This document shows, in pieces, positions 1 through 10,009 of a stretch of 15,114 nt of DNA (position 1 is the first letter of the stretch; every line of letters starts with the position of its first letter). The position numbers and the translations under genes were made by a program. The notes under the pieces were generated by a model. It was not told the origin of the DNA. It was given only the letters and a program-made list of their open reading frames with translations, and ran no database searches. This DNA is from Oscillospiraceae bacterium (lineage in GTDB: Bacteria; Bacillota; Clostridia; Oscillospirales; Ruminococcaceae), in NCBI GenBank assembly GCA_900762805.1, contig CAAFHY010000194.1, positions 1-15,114 on the forward strand. The letters run 5' to 3'.

Positions 1-312
1 ATCGGAGAATTGATGAAGCAGCATATGGACAGCCGGAGAGCCAAGCAGCCGCTCAATTTTCCAAGCTGCGGCAGTACCTTCAAGCGCCCGGTCGGCGGCT
101 ATGCCTCGGCGCTCATTGACAGCTGCGGCCTGAAGGGTACGCGCATCGGCGGAGCCGAGGTCAGCACCAAGCACGCCGGCTTTATCGTCAATACCGGCGG
201 CGCGACGACGTCCGATATCCTGGCGCTGATCGCCCATGTTTCCGAGACAGTCGAGAGAGAGACGGGGTTTTGTCTCAAGCCTGAAGTAGAGGTTTTGTCA
301 TCATGGAAGTAA
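1..312 (+). CDS. murB: UDP-N-acetylenolpyruvoylglucosamine reductase, C-terminal part (5' end outside window)
   Basis: This is the C-terminal third of MurB, the cytoplasmic flavoenzyme that uses NADPH to reduce UDP-GlcNAc-enolpyruvate to UDP-MurNAc in peptidoglycan precursor synthesis. The frame is open from base 1, so the gene is cut by the window edge; the ATG or TTG codons near base 10 are not real starts. The family signature SCGSTFKRP is visible, with the likely catalytic serine at bases 73-75. It is followed by IGGAEVSTKHAGFIVN and by an acidic residue near the C-terminus (PEVEV), which in the family includes the general-acid glutamate. The direct passage from KHAGF to the C-terminus, without an extra loop, resembles the shorter type II MurB of Firmicutes. 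The stop overlaps the rapZ start by 10 bases. Confidence 0.95.
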   Translation: MGELMKQHMDSRRAKQPLNFPSCGSTFKRPVGGYASALIDSCGLKGTRIGGAEVSTKHAGFIVNTGGATTSDILALIAHVSETVERETGFCLKPEVEVLSSWK

Positions 313-1163
313 TTATTCTTACCGGAATGTCGGGCGCCGGCAAATCACGCGCCGCCAATGTGCTGGAGGATATCGGCTACTACTGCATCGACAATCTGCC
401 GCCGGAGCTTATCCCGACCTTTGTCGAGCTGGCCGCCCGCTCGCAGGAGATCAGCAAAGTGGCCGTCGTCACCGATATCCGCGGCGGCAACCTGTTCAGC
501 GGCTTTTTTGACTGTGTCGATCAACTCAACGCCAAGGGCATTTCTCATACGATCCTGTTCCTCGACTGCTCCGATGAAGCGCTGGCCCGTCGCTATAAGG
601 AGACGCGCCGCCGCCATCCGTTGGCGACTGCCGAGTATCAGGAGCTGGAGCACTTGATCGCCGACGAGCGCAAGCTGCTGTCCCCCATACGCGAGATTGC
701 CGACCATGTCGTGGATACCACCTATCTGAAAACGACCCAGCTGCGAGAGCGCATCGTGGCGCTGCTGGGCAGCCGCTCGAAGAAGGACTTTTCGGTCACC
801 GTCATGTCGTTTGGCTTCAAGTACGGCCTGCCGTCCGAGTCTGATCTCGTACTCGATGTCCGCTGTCTCGACAATCCCTTTTATGTCGATGAGCTCAAGC
901 CGCTGACGGGGCTGGACAAGGCCGTTATTGATTACATCGAGGGCTCGCCTGATTCGCTTGAATTGCTGCGGCGCTACAATGATTTTCTTGTCTTTGCTCT
1001 GCCGCTTTACCGTGCCGAGGGCAAAAATGAGCTGATCGTGTCGGTTGGCTGCACCGGCGGCCAGCACCGCAGCGTTTACTTTGCAGAAAGGATCCGCAGC
1101 TTTGCCGCTGCGGCCGGTTATGACGCCATTGCCGTCCACCGCGATATCTCCAAATCAAAATGA
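303..1163 (+). CDS. rapZ: RapZ/YvcJ family P-loop nucleotide-binding regulator
   Basis: This 286-residue protein belongs to the RapZ (YvcJ) family. In E. coli RapZ is an RNA-binding adaptor that controls glucosamine-6-phosphate synthase through small RNAs; in Bacillus YvcJ binds and hydrolyses nucleotides and its role is less clear. A Walker A motif, GMSGAGKS, lies at residues 8-15 and a Walker B-like DIRGG at 58-62. The C-terminal domain carries the family hallmark GCTGGQHRS at 249-257. Length matches the family. An AGAGG ribosome site lies about 10 bases before the ATG, inside murB. The gene ends in an ATGA overlap with whiA. The family often has yvcK next in line, but it is missing here. 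The E. coli-type RNA target cannot be assumed in this organism. Confidence 0.95.
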   Translation: MEVIILTGMSGAGKSRAANVLEDIGYYCIDNLPPELIPTFVELAARSQEISKVAVVTDIRGGNLFSGFFDCVDQLNAKGISHTILFLDCSDEALARRYKETRRRHPLATAEYQELEHLIADERKLLSPIREIADHVVDTTYLKTTQLRERIVALLGSRSKKDFSVTVMSFGFKYGLPSESDLVLDVRCLDNPFYVDELKPLTGLDKAVIDYIEGSPDSLELLRRYNDFLVFALPLYRAEGKNELIVSVGCTGGQHRSVYFAERIRSFAAAAGYDAIAVHRDISKSK

Positions 1164-2068
1164 CCTTTTCAGAATCTGTCAAGCGTGAGCTTTGCGGCAT
1201 ACGGTACGAGCGCACCTGCTGTCAGACGGCGCATCTTTATGGGATGCTCTGCTTTGCCAAGGAGTTTACCCGCTATCGGACGGTGTTCACCTCGGAATAC
1301 AGCTTTCTGCTTGACCATTTCCGCGATGCGCTCTCCTGGTGCGGCTTTGACTCCTGCCATTTGGCAGCGACCGACTATACCCGCGGCGGATCGCTTACTG
1401 TCAGCAACCGCGAGGCCAACGAGCAGCTCCTCTTTGAGTACGGCTACTCCGGCACCGAGATAAACCTTCGCCTCAACCGCGATAATTTTTACTGCGACGA
1501 GTGCTTTGGTGCGTTTCTGGCAGGCACTTTTCTGGCAGGCGGCACCATGACGGATCCGTCCATCAACTATCATTTGGAATTCTCCACACATAAATCGACC
1601 TTCCTGTCGGATTTCTGCAGGCTGCTGGAGGAGCACCACTTTGCGCCCAAGGTCGCCGAGCGCGGCTATTCCAAAATCGTCTATTTCAAGGACAGCTCAA
1701 GGATCGAGGATCTGCTCGCTACCATGGGTGCCGTTGAGCGCACGCTGGAGCTGATGAACACCAAGATCGTCAAGGAGATCCGCAACAGCGTCAATCGGCG
1801 CGCCAACTGCGAGAGCGCCAACATCGATAAGACGGTTGAAGCGGCGGCCGCCGACTGCGCCGCTATCCTGTATCTCAAGGAGTGCGGCGCCTTTGAGACG
1901 CTGAGCGACAATATACGCGCCGTGGCCGATGCCCGTCTGGAAAACCCCGAACTGTCGCTGGCCGAGCTGGGCGAGCTTTTTCAGCCGGCGCTTGCAAAAT
2001 CTGCCGTCAACTACCGCCTGAGCAAAATCAAAGCCATGGCCGAAAATCTGAGGAGCGACCGCACATGA
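1160..2068 (+). CDS. whiA: WhiA-type sporulation/cell-division regulator
   Basis: WhiA is a DNA-binding protein that in Streptomyces controls sporulation-septation genes and in Bacillus affects cell division and chromosome segregation. The 302 residues show the expected layout. An N-terminal region leads into a degenerate LAGLIDADG homing-endonuclease fold (FLAGTFLAGGTMTDP, about residues 119-133), whose catalytic acidic residues are not conserved as in active nucleases. A C-terminal helix-turn-helix lies at about 262-300, containing LAELGELF and VNYRLSKIK. The start codon overlaps the rapZ stop (ATGA), and I see no Shine-Dalgarno sequence in the 20 bases before it, so translation probably depends on ribosomes finishing rapZ. 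It overlaps dnaE by 4 bases in the same way. Length is typical for the family. Confidence 0.96.
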   Translation: MTFSESVKRELCGIRYERTCCQTAHLYGMLCFAKEFTRYRTVFTSEYSFLLDHFRDALSWCGFDSCHLAATDYTRGGSLTVSNREANEQLLFEYGYSGTEINLRLNRDNFYCDECFGAFLAGTFLAGGTMTDPSINYHLEFSTHKSTFLSDFCRLLEEHHFAPKVAERGYSKIVYFKDSSRIEDLLATMGAVERTLELMNTKIVKEIRNSVNRRANCESANIDKTVEAAAADCAAILYLKECGAFETLSDNIRAVADARLENPELSLAELGELFQPALAKSAVNYRLSKIKAMAENLRSDRT

Positions 2069-5000
2069 TCGCAAGAGACAGCTTTGTACATCTGCATCTC
2101 CACACCGAGTACAGCCTGCTCGACGGTGCCTGCCGCATCGACAGGCTGATGGAGCATGTCAAAAAGCTGGGCCAGACGGCTGTTGCCATCACTGACCACG
2201 GCGTCATGTACGGCTGTATCGACTTTTACCGCGCCGCCAAAAAGGCCGGCATCAAGCCCATCATCGGCTGCGAGGTCTATGTCGCGCCGCGCACGCGGTT
2301 CGACAAGGTGCATAAGCTTGATTCCTCACCCTACCACCTGATCCTGCTGTGCAGGAATGAAACCGGCTACCGCAATCTGATCAAGCTTGTCAGCTATTCC
2401 TACATCGACGGCTTTTATAATCGACCGCGAGTTGACCGCCAGCTGCTGGAGCAGTACCACGAGGGTCTTATTGCCCTTTCAGCCTGTCTGGCGGGGGAGC
2501 TTCCCCGTGAGCTACTCAACGGCAACTACGAGCAGGCCAAGGAGGTCGCGCTTTATTATAAAACGCTTTTCGGCGAAGGCAACTACTATATCGAGCTGCA
2601 GAACCATGGGATCGATGAGCAGATACAGATCCTGCCGTCGCTCATCCGGCTGGCCCGCGAGCTTGATATACCCCTGACCGCCACCAACGACTGCCACTAT
2701 ATTGAAAAAAGCGACGCCGTCATGCAGAAGACGCTCATCTGCATCCAGACGGGGCATCTGCTTTCGGACAATGACACGCTTGAATTCAAAACCGATAATT
2801 TCTATGTCCGTTCGACGGAGGAAATGGCCGATCTTTTTGCGGCAGTGCCGGAGGCTGTCACCAATACACGGCTGATTGCCGACCGGTGCAGCTTCGACTT
2901 TTCTTTCGGACACACCAAGCTGCCGCACTTCGACACGCCCGACAATGAGGACCATCTGGCCTATTTCCGCCGCCTGTGCTATGACGGTCTGCATAATCGC
3001 TATGGCGACAGCCCGCCTGAGGAGGCCAAACCGCGGCTGGAATATGAGATAAGCGTTATCGACCGGATGGGGTATGTCGATTATTATCTCATTGTGCTCG
3101 ATTTCATCAACTATGCCCGCAGCAGGGGTATCCCGGTCGGCCCCGGCCGCGGCAGCGGCGCCGGCAGTCTGTGTGCCTACTGTGTGGGCATCACCGGCGT
3201 CGATCCGCTGCGTTATCACCTGCTGTTTGAGCGCTTTCTCAACCCGGAGCGCGTCAGTATGCCCGACTTTGACATCGACTTCTGCTACGAGCGCCGGCCG
3301 GAGGTCATTGAATATGTCACCGAGAAATACGGGGCCGATCATGTAGCGCAGATCATCACCTTCGGCACCATGCAGGCCCGCGCCGCCGTGCGCGACGTAG
3401 GCCGGGTCATGGGGCTGAGCTACCAGCAGGTCGATGCCGTCGCCAAGGCCATCCCGCGCGAGCTGGGCATCACGCTTGACCGCGCGCTGGAGGTCTCGCA
3501 CGAGCTGCGCGATCTGGTGCAGAACGATCCGTCGGCGCAGGCGCTCATTGATATGTCGAGACGCATTGAAGGGATGCCCCGCCACGCCTCGACCCACGCG
3601 GCCGGCGTTGTAATCACGCCGGAGGCCGCCTGCGAATATGTGCCGCTGCAGAAGAATGACGATCAGATCGTGACGCAGTACACCATGACAACGCTGGAGG
3701 AGCTGGGGCTTCTCAAGATCGACTTTCTTGGCCTGCGCACGCTCACGGTCATCGACGACGCAGAAAAGGCCATCCGAAAGAAACAGCCCGATTTTTTCAT
3801 TAAGGCCATCGATACTGCCGACAGTGCGGTATTCGATATGCTGTCCGATGGGGATACCATCGGCGTGTTCCAGCTGGAGAGCGGCGGGATGCGGCAGGTG
3901 CTGACGGGTCTGCACCCCACGTCGATAGAGGATCTGACAGCCGTCATTTCGCTCTACCGCCCCGGCCCCATGGATTCCATCCCGACCTATATCGCCAACC
4001 GGCACAATCCGGCCGGCATCAGATACAAGCATCCGCTGCTCAAGCCCATCCTTTCAGTTACCAACGGCTGCATCGTCTACCAGGAGCAGGTCATGCAGAT
4101 CTTCCGTGAGCTGGCCGGCTTCAGCTATGGGCAGGCCGATATTGTACGCCGCGCCATGGCCAAAAAGAAGCACGACGTCATGGAGCGTGAGGGCAAAAAT
4201 TTTATTGACGGCTGCCGCAGGAATAATATCCCCGAAGCTACCGCCCGCGAAATATACAGCGAGATGGCCTCCTTTGCCTCCTATGCCTTCAATAAATCGC
4301 ACGCCGTGCCCTATGCGCTGGTGGCCTATGAAACGGCCTATCTCAAGAAGCACCATCCCGCTGAATTCATGGCGGCGCTGCTGACCAGCGTACTGGAAAA
4401 TACCGACAAGGTCATGGAGTATATCGCCGAGTGCCAGCGGCTCTCCATTGACATTCTTCCGCCCTCGATCAATATCGGGAGCGACCGCTTTATCGCCACA
4501 GACGAGGGCAAGATCGCCTTCAGTCTTTCGGCAGTCAAGAACGCCGGACGGCAGCTGATCCAGACGATCGTGGCCGAGCGCACACGCGGCGGCGCTTTCC
4601 GCTCGTTCCTGGATTTCTGCGAACGCACCAGCGGCGAGATCAACGCCAGAGCCATGGAAAACCTGATCAAGGCGGGCGCCTTTGATGAATTCGGCCATTC
4701 CCGCCGGGCGCTGGTAACCTCGCTCAAGGACATCCTGAAATCGGTGCAGGAGGACAAGCGCAGCAATGCCGCCGGGCAGATCAGCCTTTTCGAGCTGGCC
4801 GGCAGCGTTTCGCACGAAGCGCCTATCCCTGCGATGGAGGAGTATCCTCTTGAAGAGCTGCTCTCCTTTGAAAAAGAGGTAACGGGGCAGTATCTGAGCG
4901 GCCACCCGCTTTTGAAATACCGCAAGGCCTTTGCGGCGCAGAGCTGCAACCTGCGCGCCATTGCCGATGAGGACAACCGCGACCGTCTCGACAACCGCAA

Positions 5001-5496
5001 TGTCGATCTCATCTGCTCGATCACTTCGGTGCGCTTCCGTGTCACAAAAAACAACGATTCGATGGCGGCTGTCGTTATCGAGGATCTTTCAGGCACGGCC
5101 GAGATGCTGGTGTTTTCCTCAGTTCTCGACCGATACTCGCCGCTGCTCAAAGCCAACGCTGTTGTCAGAGTCAACGTGCGGATTTCTTTCCGTGAGGAGG
5201 AGCCGCCGCGCCTCATATGCAATGCCGTGAGTCGGGTGGAGGAGGCGGCCCGCGCCGACAGGCCGGCTGACCGTCCCAAAATGCTTTACCTGAGGCTTCC
5301 CTCGCAGAGTGACCCGCTGTTTGCCCGCATCACGGCGCTGCTTGAGATTTTTGACGGGGACACACCGGTCATTCTGTTTTTTGCCGATACCCGCAAGCAG
5401 CTGCGCGTACCGCGCCGGCTGTTTGCCAACACCTGCCCGAAGCTGATGGAGGAGCTGACCGGTCTGCTGGGCAAGGATGGGGTCAAGCTCAAATAG
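2065..5496 (+). CDS. dnaE: DNA polymerase III alpha subunit (DnaE)
   Basis: This is the catalytic alpha subunit of a C-family replicative polymerase (1143 residues). In Firmicutes DnaE normally works beside PolC and extends lagging-strand primers. The N-terminal PHP domain keeps all nine positions that bind metal in active members: H11, H13, D20, H45, E70, H91, C141, D209 and H211. The polymerase core has GPGRGSGAGS at 359-368 and catalytic aspartates D401 and D403 (MPDFDIDF) plus D553 (KIDFLGL). A helix-hairpin-helix region lies near 866-885, a QISLF beta-clamp-binding motif at 905-909, and an OB-fold at roughly 980-1055. A GAGGAG ribosome site lies 9 bases before the ATG, inside whiA. It is the last gene of the murB-rapZ-whiA-dnaE operon. 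Whether it is the DnaE1 or DnaE3 type needs a phylogeny. Confidence 0.97.
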   Translation: MIARDSFVHLHLHTEYSLLDGACRIDRLMEHVKKLGQTAVAITDHGVMYGCIDFYRAAKKAGIKPIIGCEVYVAPRTRFDKVHKLDSSPYHLILLCRNETGYRNLIKLVSYSYIDGFYNRPRVDRQLLEQYHEGLIALSACLAGELPRELLNGNYEQAKEVALYYKTLFGEGNYYIELQNHGIDEQIQILPSLIRLARELDIPLTATNDCHYIEKSDAVMQKTLICIQTGHLLSDNDTLEFKTDNFYVRSTEEMADLFAAVPEAVTNTRLIADRCSFDFSFGHTKLPHFDTPDNEDHLAYFRRLCYDGLHNRYGDSPPEEAKPRLEYEISVIDRMGYVDYYLIVLDFINYARSRGIPVGPGRGSGAGSLCAYCVGITGVDPLRYHLLFERFLNPERVSMPDFDIDFCYERRPEVIEYVTEKYGADHVAQIITFGTMQARAAVRDVGRVMGLSYQQVDAVAKAIPRELGITLDRALEVSHELRDLVQNDPSAQALIDMSRRIEGMPRHASTHAAGVVITPEAACEYVPLQKNDDQIVTQYTMTTLEELGLLKIDFLGLRTLTVIDDAEKAIRKKQPDFFIKAIDTADSAVFDMLSDGDTIGVFQLESGGMRQVLTGLHPTSIEDLTAVISLYRPGPMDSIPTYIANRHNPAGIRYKHPLLKPILSVTNGCIVYQEQVMQIFRELAGFSYGQADIVRRAMAKKKHDVMEREGKNFIDGCRRNNIPEATAREIYSEMASFASYAFNKSHAVPYALVAYETAYLKKHHPAEFMAALLTSVLENTDKVMEYIAECQRLSIDILPPSINIGSDRFIATDEGKIAFSLSAVKNAGRQLIQTIVAERTRGGAFRSFLDFCERTSGEINARAMENLIKAGAFDEFGHSRRALVTSLKDILKSVQEDKRSNAAGQISLFELAGSVSHEAPIPAMEEYPLEELLSFEKEVTGQYLSGHPLLKYRKAFAAQSCNLRAIADEDNRDRLDNRNVDLICSITSVRFRVTKNNDSMAAVVIEDLSGTAEMLVFSSVLDRYSPLLKANAVVRVNVRISFREEEPPRLICNAVSRVEEAARADRPADRPKMLYLRLPSQSDPLFARITALLEIFDGDTPVILFFADTRKQLRVPRRLFANTCPKLMEELTGLLGKDGVKLK

Positions 5497-5880
5497 ACCG
5501 GCGCGGGCAGAGCCTCGTGCTTGCGAGGGCCGTCTGCACATATATGACGTTTCCCATGCGCGGTAAGGTAGCAGCGGAGCAGAAAAGCACCTGAAGAGTC
5601 GGTGTGCATGGGCTGATCGCAATGCGCTTGCATACAGGAGCGGCCGGGCACAGCTATGCCCCGCTTCAGGCAAAGAACCGGGGCGGTTGCCCTTGTCTGA
5701 TGCGCCCCTGGCCTGCCTGTAAGGCTGACAAGCCTGTCCCTTCTGACCGCCGACCCGTTCAAGGAGACTACAAGATAAAGCCGGTGGGTTTCCGGCGCAC
5801 AGCAGGGCTGAAAGTCAAGCTTTTGACCTCATTTGCTTTGCAGAAGCGGCAGGGCATTATGTAAAATTTCACAGACCTCG
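5497..5880 (+). other. Non-coding, highly structured intergenic region between dnaE and pfkA
   Basis: About 380 bases contain no credible gene but several inverted repeats beyond the first hairpin. CCCATGC (5553-5559) pairs with GCATGGG (5606-5612), enclosing CACC/GGTG (5588-5591 with 5601-5604). GGGCA/TGCCC lies around 5646-5661, partly continued by AGCGG/CCGCT. A strong element spans 5667-5719: outer stem CAGGCA/TGCCTG, and inner stem CCGGGGCG (5678-5685) with CGCCCC plus GG (5703-5711, one bulged T). AGGCT/AGCCT lies at 5722-5735, GCCGG/CCGGC at 5780-5796 and GTCAA/TTGAC at 5814-5827. I recognise no known RNA family (SRP RNA, RNase P, tmRNA and cobalamin riboswitch motifs were looked for). 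The region lies upstream of the pfkA promoter, so it would not be in the pfkA leader. It may belong to the dnaE 3' end or to a separate RNA. Confidence 0.4.
5507..5537 (+). terminator. Hairpin just downstream of dnaE, possible U-tract-less terminator
   Basis: Eleven bases after the dnaE stop a two-part hairpin can form. GCAGA (5507-5511) pairs with TCTGC (5533-5537), and CCTCG (5513-5517) pairs with CGAGG (5524-5528), with a small internal loop between them. No run of T follows, so a classical intrinsic terminator is doubtful. It could instead protect the 3' end of the dnaE message or mark a processing site. Confidence 0.35.
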
Positions 5881-5908
5881 TTGAAACTGTTTCCGAATAC
5901 GCTATAAT
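5881..5908 (+). promoter_or_regulatory. Sigma-A (housekeeping) promoter for pfkA
   Basis: TTGAAA at 5881-5886 and a perfect TATAAT at 5903-5908 are separated by 16 bases, close to the consensus housekeeping promoter. The expected transcription start is near 5915, giving a pfkA leader of about 30 bases. As no terminator is seen after pfkA, this promoter probably also feeds yunB and ligA. Confidence 0.85.
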
Positions 5909-5922
5909 GATATCATTGACAC

Positions 5923-5940
5923 AAAGGAGCCAAAAGGAGC
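5923..5940 (+). promoter_or_regulatory. Tandem Shine-Dalgarno sequences of pfkA
   Basis: AAAGGAGC occurs twice with a 10-base period, at 5923-5930 and 5933-5940. The second copy is 6 bases from the ATG at 5946 and decides the start. It excludes the in-frame ATG at 5907, which lies within the -10 box. Confidence 0.75.
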
Positions 5941-5945
5941 AAAGT

Positions 5946-6923
5946 ATGGAAAACAAACAAATCAAGACCATTGCAGTACTGACCAGCGGGGGGGACTCGC
6001 CGGGTATGAATGCGGCCATCCGTGCCGTTGTACGAACCGCTATTTCCAGAGACATTGATGTCATCGGCGTCCGGCATGGCTATACCGGCCTGATCAATGA
6101 CGACACCTTTCCCATGAACGTCCGCAGCGTTTCCGAGATCATCCAGCGCGGCGGCACCATCCTGCACACCTCGCGCTGCGAGGAATTTATGCATCTGTCC
6201 GGCCAGCTGAAGGCCAAAAAGACCTGCGAGGAGAATGGCATTGACGCCGTTGTCGTCATCGGGGGCGACGGCAGCTACCGCGGCGCACTGGCGCTGTCCA
6301 AGGTGGGCGTTCCCTGCGTCGGCCTGCCCGGCACGATCGACAATGATATCGGCTGCACCGATGAAACCATCGGGTACGACACCGCTATGAACACGGTTGT
6401 GGATATGGTCGATAAGCTGCGTGATACGGCGCAGTCGCACGACCGCTGCAGCGTCGTGGAGGTCATGGGCCGCCATGCCGGTTTCCTGGCGCTCAATACC
6501 GGTCTTGCCTGCGGTGCGCTGACAACGCTGGTGCCGGAGATCCCCTTTGATATCGAGCGCGACGTCGTTTCCAAGATGTTTGCCACCCAGCGTTCGGGCA
6601 AGAAGCACTTCATCATTGTCGTCGCTGAGGGCTGCGGCGATATCGCGGGTATCGCCAAGGAGATCCAGCGCATTTCGGGCGTTGAAACGCGCGCCACCAT
6701 TCTTGGCCATGTGCAGCGCGGCGGTACGCCGACGCTGCGCGACCGCGTGCTGGCCAGCCGCATGGGCTTCCATGCCGTTGATATCCTCTCGCGCGGCATC
6801 ACCAACCGCATCGTGGCCATCCACAACGAAAAGATAGTTGACATTGACATCGAGGAGGCGCTGCAGATGACCAAGACCATTGACATGACGCTCATTGACG
6901 TCTCCAACGCCATCTCACTCTAA
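5946..6923 (+). CDS. pfkA: ATP-dependent 6-phosphofructokinase
   Basis: PfkA phosphorylates fructose 6-phosphate at C1 using ATP, the committed step of glycolysis, as a cytoplasmic tetramer. The 325-residue length is close to that of the bacterial enzyme (about 320). Visible motifs are GGDSPGMNAAIR at 15-26 (ATP site), GGDGS at 106-110, PGTIDND at 128-134 with the catalytic base D132, EVMGRHAG in the middle, and GHVQRGGTPTLRDR near the C-terminus. G109 and G129 match the two glycines that mark ATP users; pyrophosphate-dependent relatives carry Asp and Lys there. It has its own sigma-A promoter and a strong ribosome site. The ATG at 5946 was chosen over the in-frame ATG at 5907, which overlaps the promoter. 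Downstream genes are yunB and ligA with no clear terminator between. Confidence 0.97.
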   Translation: MENKQIKTIAVLTSGGDSPGMNAAIRAVVRTAISRDIDVIGVRHGYTGLINDDTFPMNVRSVSEIIQRGGTILHTSRCEEFMHLSGQLKAKKTCEENGIDAVVVIGGDGSYRGALALSKVGVPCVGLPGTIDNDIGCTDETIGYDTAMNTVVDMVDKLRDTAQSHDRCSVVEVMGRHAGFLALNTGLACGALTTLVPEIPFDIERDVVSKMFATQRSGKKHFIIVVAEGCGDIAGIAKEIQRISGVETRATILGHVQRGGTPTLRDRVLASRMGFHAVDILSRGITNRIVAIHNEKIVDIDIEEALQMTKTIDMTLIDVSNAISL

Positions 6924-6930
6924 AATCGGA

Positions 6931-6957
6931 ACATATACGCATCCCCTCCCATACACT
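6931..6957 (+). promoter_or_regulatory. Sigma-E-type (mother-cell sporulation) promoter for yunB
   Basis: CATACACT at 6950-6957 is a full match to the sigma-E/K -10 consensus (CATACA-T). ACATATA at 6931-6937 resembles the sigma-E -35 (KMATATT), with a spacer of 12 bases, slightly short. In Bacillus yunB is transcribed by sigma-E, which supports the call. Transcription would start near 6963-6965, leaving a very short leader. Confidence 0.7.
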
Positions 6958-6970
6958 GGTGTGAGAGGGG
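6943..6970 (+). promoter_or_regulatory. Hairpin that covers the yunB Shine-Dalgarno and contains the sigma-E -10 box
   Basis: CCCCTC (6943-6948) pairs perfectly with GAGGGG (6965-6970), the yunB ribosome site. After one C/A mismatch the stem continues with CATAC (6950-6954) paired to GTGTG (6959-6963, one wobble), closed by the tetraloop ACTG. No T-run follows, so it does not look like a terminator. In read-through RNA from pfkA it should block yunB translation; RNA begun at the internal promoter lacks the 5' arm. Confidence 0.6.
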
Positions 6971-6976
6971 AAATGT

Positions 6977-9576
<2,600 letters not shown>

Positions 9577-9697
9577 CGCTGTCTGAGCGCGCTGATCTCC
9601 ATGCTTTTACCCTTGCCCCGTGTATGCCGCTTTATGGAAAGCAGGCCGCCGCGCCAAGCATATATGGAACGTCTGCATTTCCGGGCATATCTTTTGT

Positions 9698-9751
9698 CAA
9701 TAGAACATCACCTTCACTTGGCCCCGCTTTTGAGCGGGGCCTGTTCTATTG
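9698..9751 (+). terminator. Probable ligA terminator with an extra outer stem
   Basis: A perfect 9-bp stem, GGCCCCGCT (9720-9728) with AGCGGGGCC (9733-9741), has the loop TTTG and is followed by the T-rich TGTTCTATT. That same 3' segment also pairs perfectly with CAATAGAACA (9698-9707) upstream, forming a 10-bp outer stem with TGTTCTATTG (9742-9751). A 12-base one-sided bulge (9708-9719) separates the stems. The inner hairpin alone is a fair intrinsic terminator; the T-tract is interrupted. Confidence 0.65.
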
Positions 9752-9973
9752 CCCCTTTCAATGTAATGCTTCCCGCCGCCAAGCAGCAAAGAGGATGAAG
9801 AAGCCGCCGGTCAGCCGAGTCTGAGAGCGGTGAAGAAAAAGCCGGAGGGTGGGGCGGGATTTATGTATTAGCCGGGCGTCCGGCAGATCGTGCGGTTCGG
9901 TAATGCTCGGAGCGGCTCTGGTGCCGGTTCTGACTTGCACCGTGAGAAGCGCGGCGGTCAGGCGGTTCTAACG

Positions 9974-10009
9974 CTCGTCCCGTTTCATATATATGGGACA
10001 AGGGGTGAG
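9974..10009 (+). promoter_or_regulatory. Potential hairpin masking the spoIIIAA Shine-Dalgarno
   Basis: CTCGTCCC (9974-9981) can pair over all eight positions, two of them G-U wobbles, with GGGGTGAG (10002-10009), which contains the spoIIIAA ribosome site. A competing stem, GTCCCGT/ATGGGAC (9977-9983 with 9993-9999), leaves the site free. The candidate -10 box lies in the loop. Confidence 0.4.
9986..9994 (+). promoter_or_regulatory. Candidate sigma-E -10 element for the spoIIIA operon
   Basis: CATATATAT resembles the sigma-E -10 (CATACA-T) and starts 27 bases before the spoIIIAA ATG, the same distance as the -10 of yunB. No good -35 is visible at the proper spacing (around 9965-9971). The spoIIIA operon is sigma-E-dependent in Bacillus, so a promoter is expected hereabouts, but this call is tentative. 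Confidence 0.4.

Noticed and set aside
345..1139. Open frame of 264 residues on the minus strand
   Set aside because: Shadow of rapZ; the + strand frame has P-loop and family motifs, this one has none.
2512..4032. Open frame of about 506 residues on the minus strand
   Set aside because: It lies wholly inside dnaE, whose frame has clear polymerase motifs; long antisense frames are common in GC-rich genes, and this one has no recognisable domain.
5604..5864. 86-residue open frame in the dnaE-pfkA gap
   Set aside because: It has no SD, odd composition, no family resemblance, and it runs through the strongest inverted repeats.
5907..5945. Earlier in-frame start for pfkA
   Set aside because: The ATG lies in the -10 box, so it would not be in the RNA; the ATG at 5946 has a strong SD and fits the family length.
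6943..6970. Hairpin after pfkA read as an intrinsic terminator
   Set aside because: It is followed by AAATGTATG, with no T-run, and downstream ligA needs vegetative expression; SD masking explains it better.
9601..9824. Two overlapping 65-66 residue frames after ligA
   Set aside because: They read through the ligA terminator hairpin, have no ribosome sites and look like chance frames.
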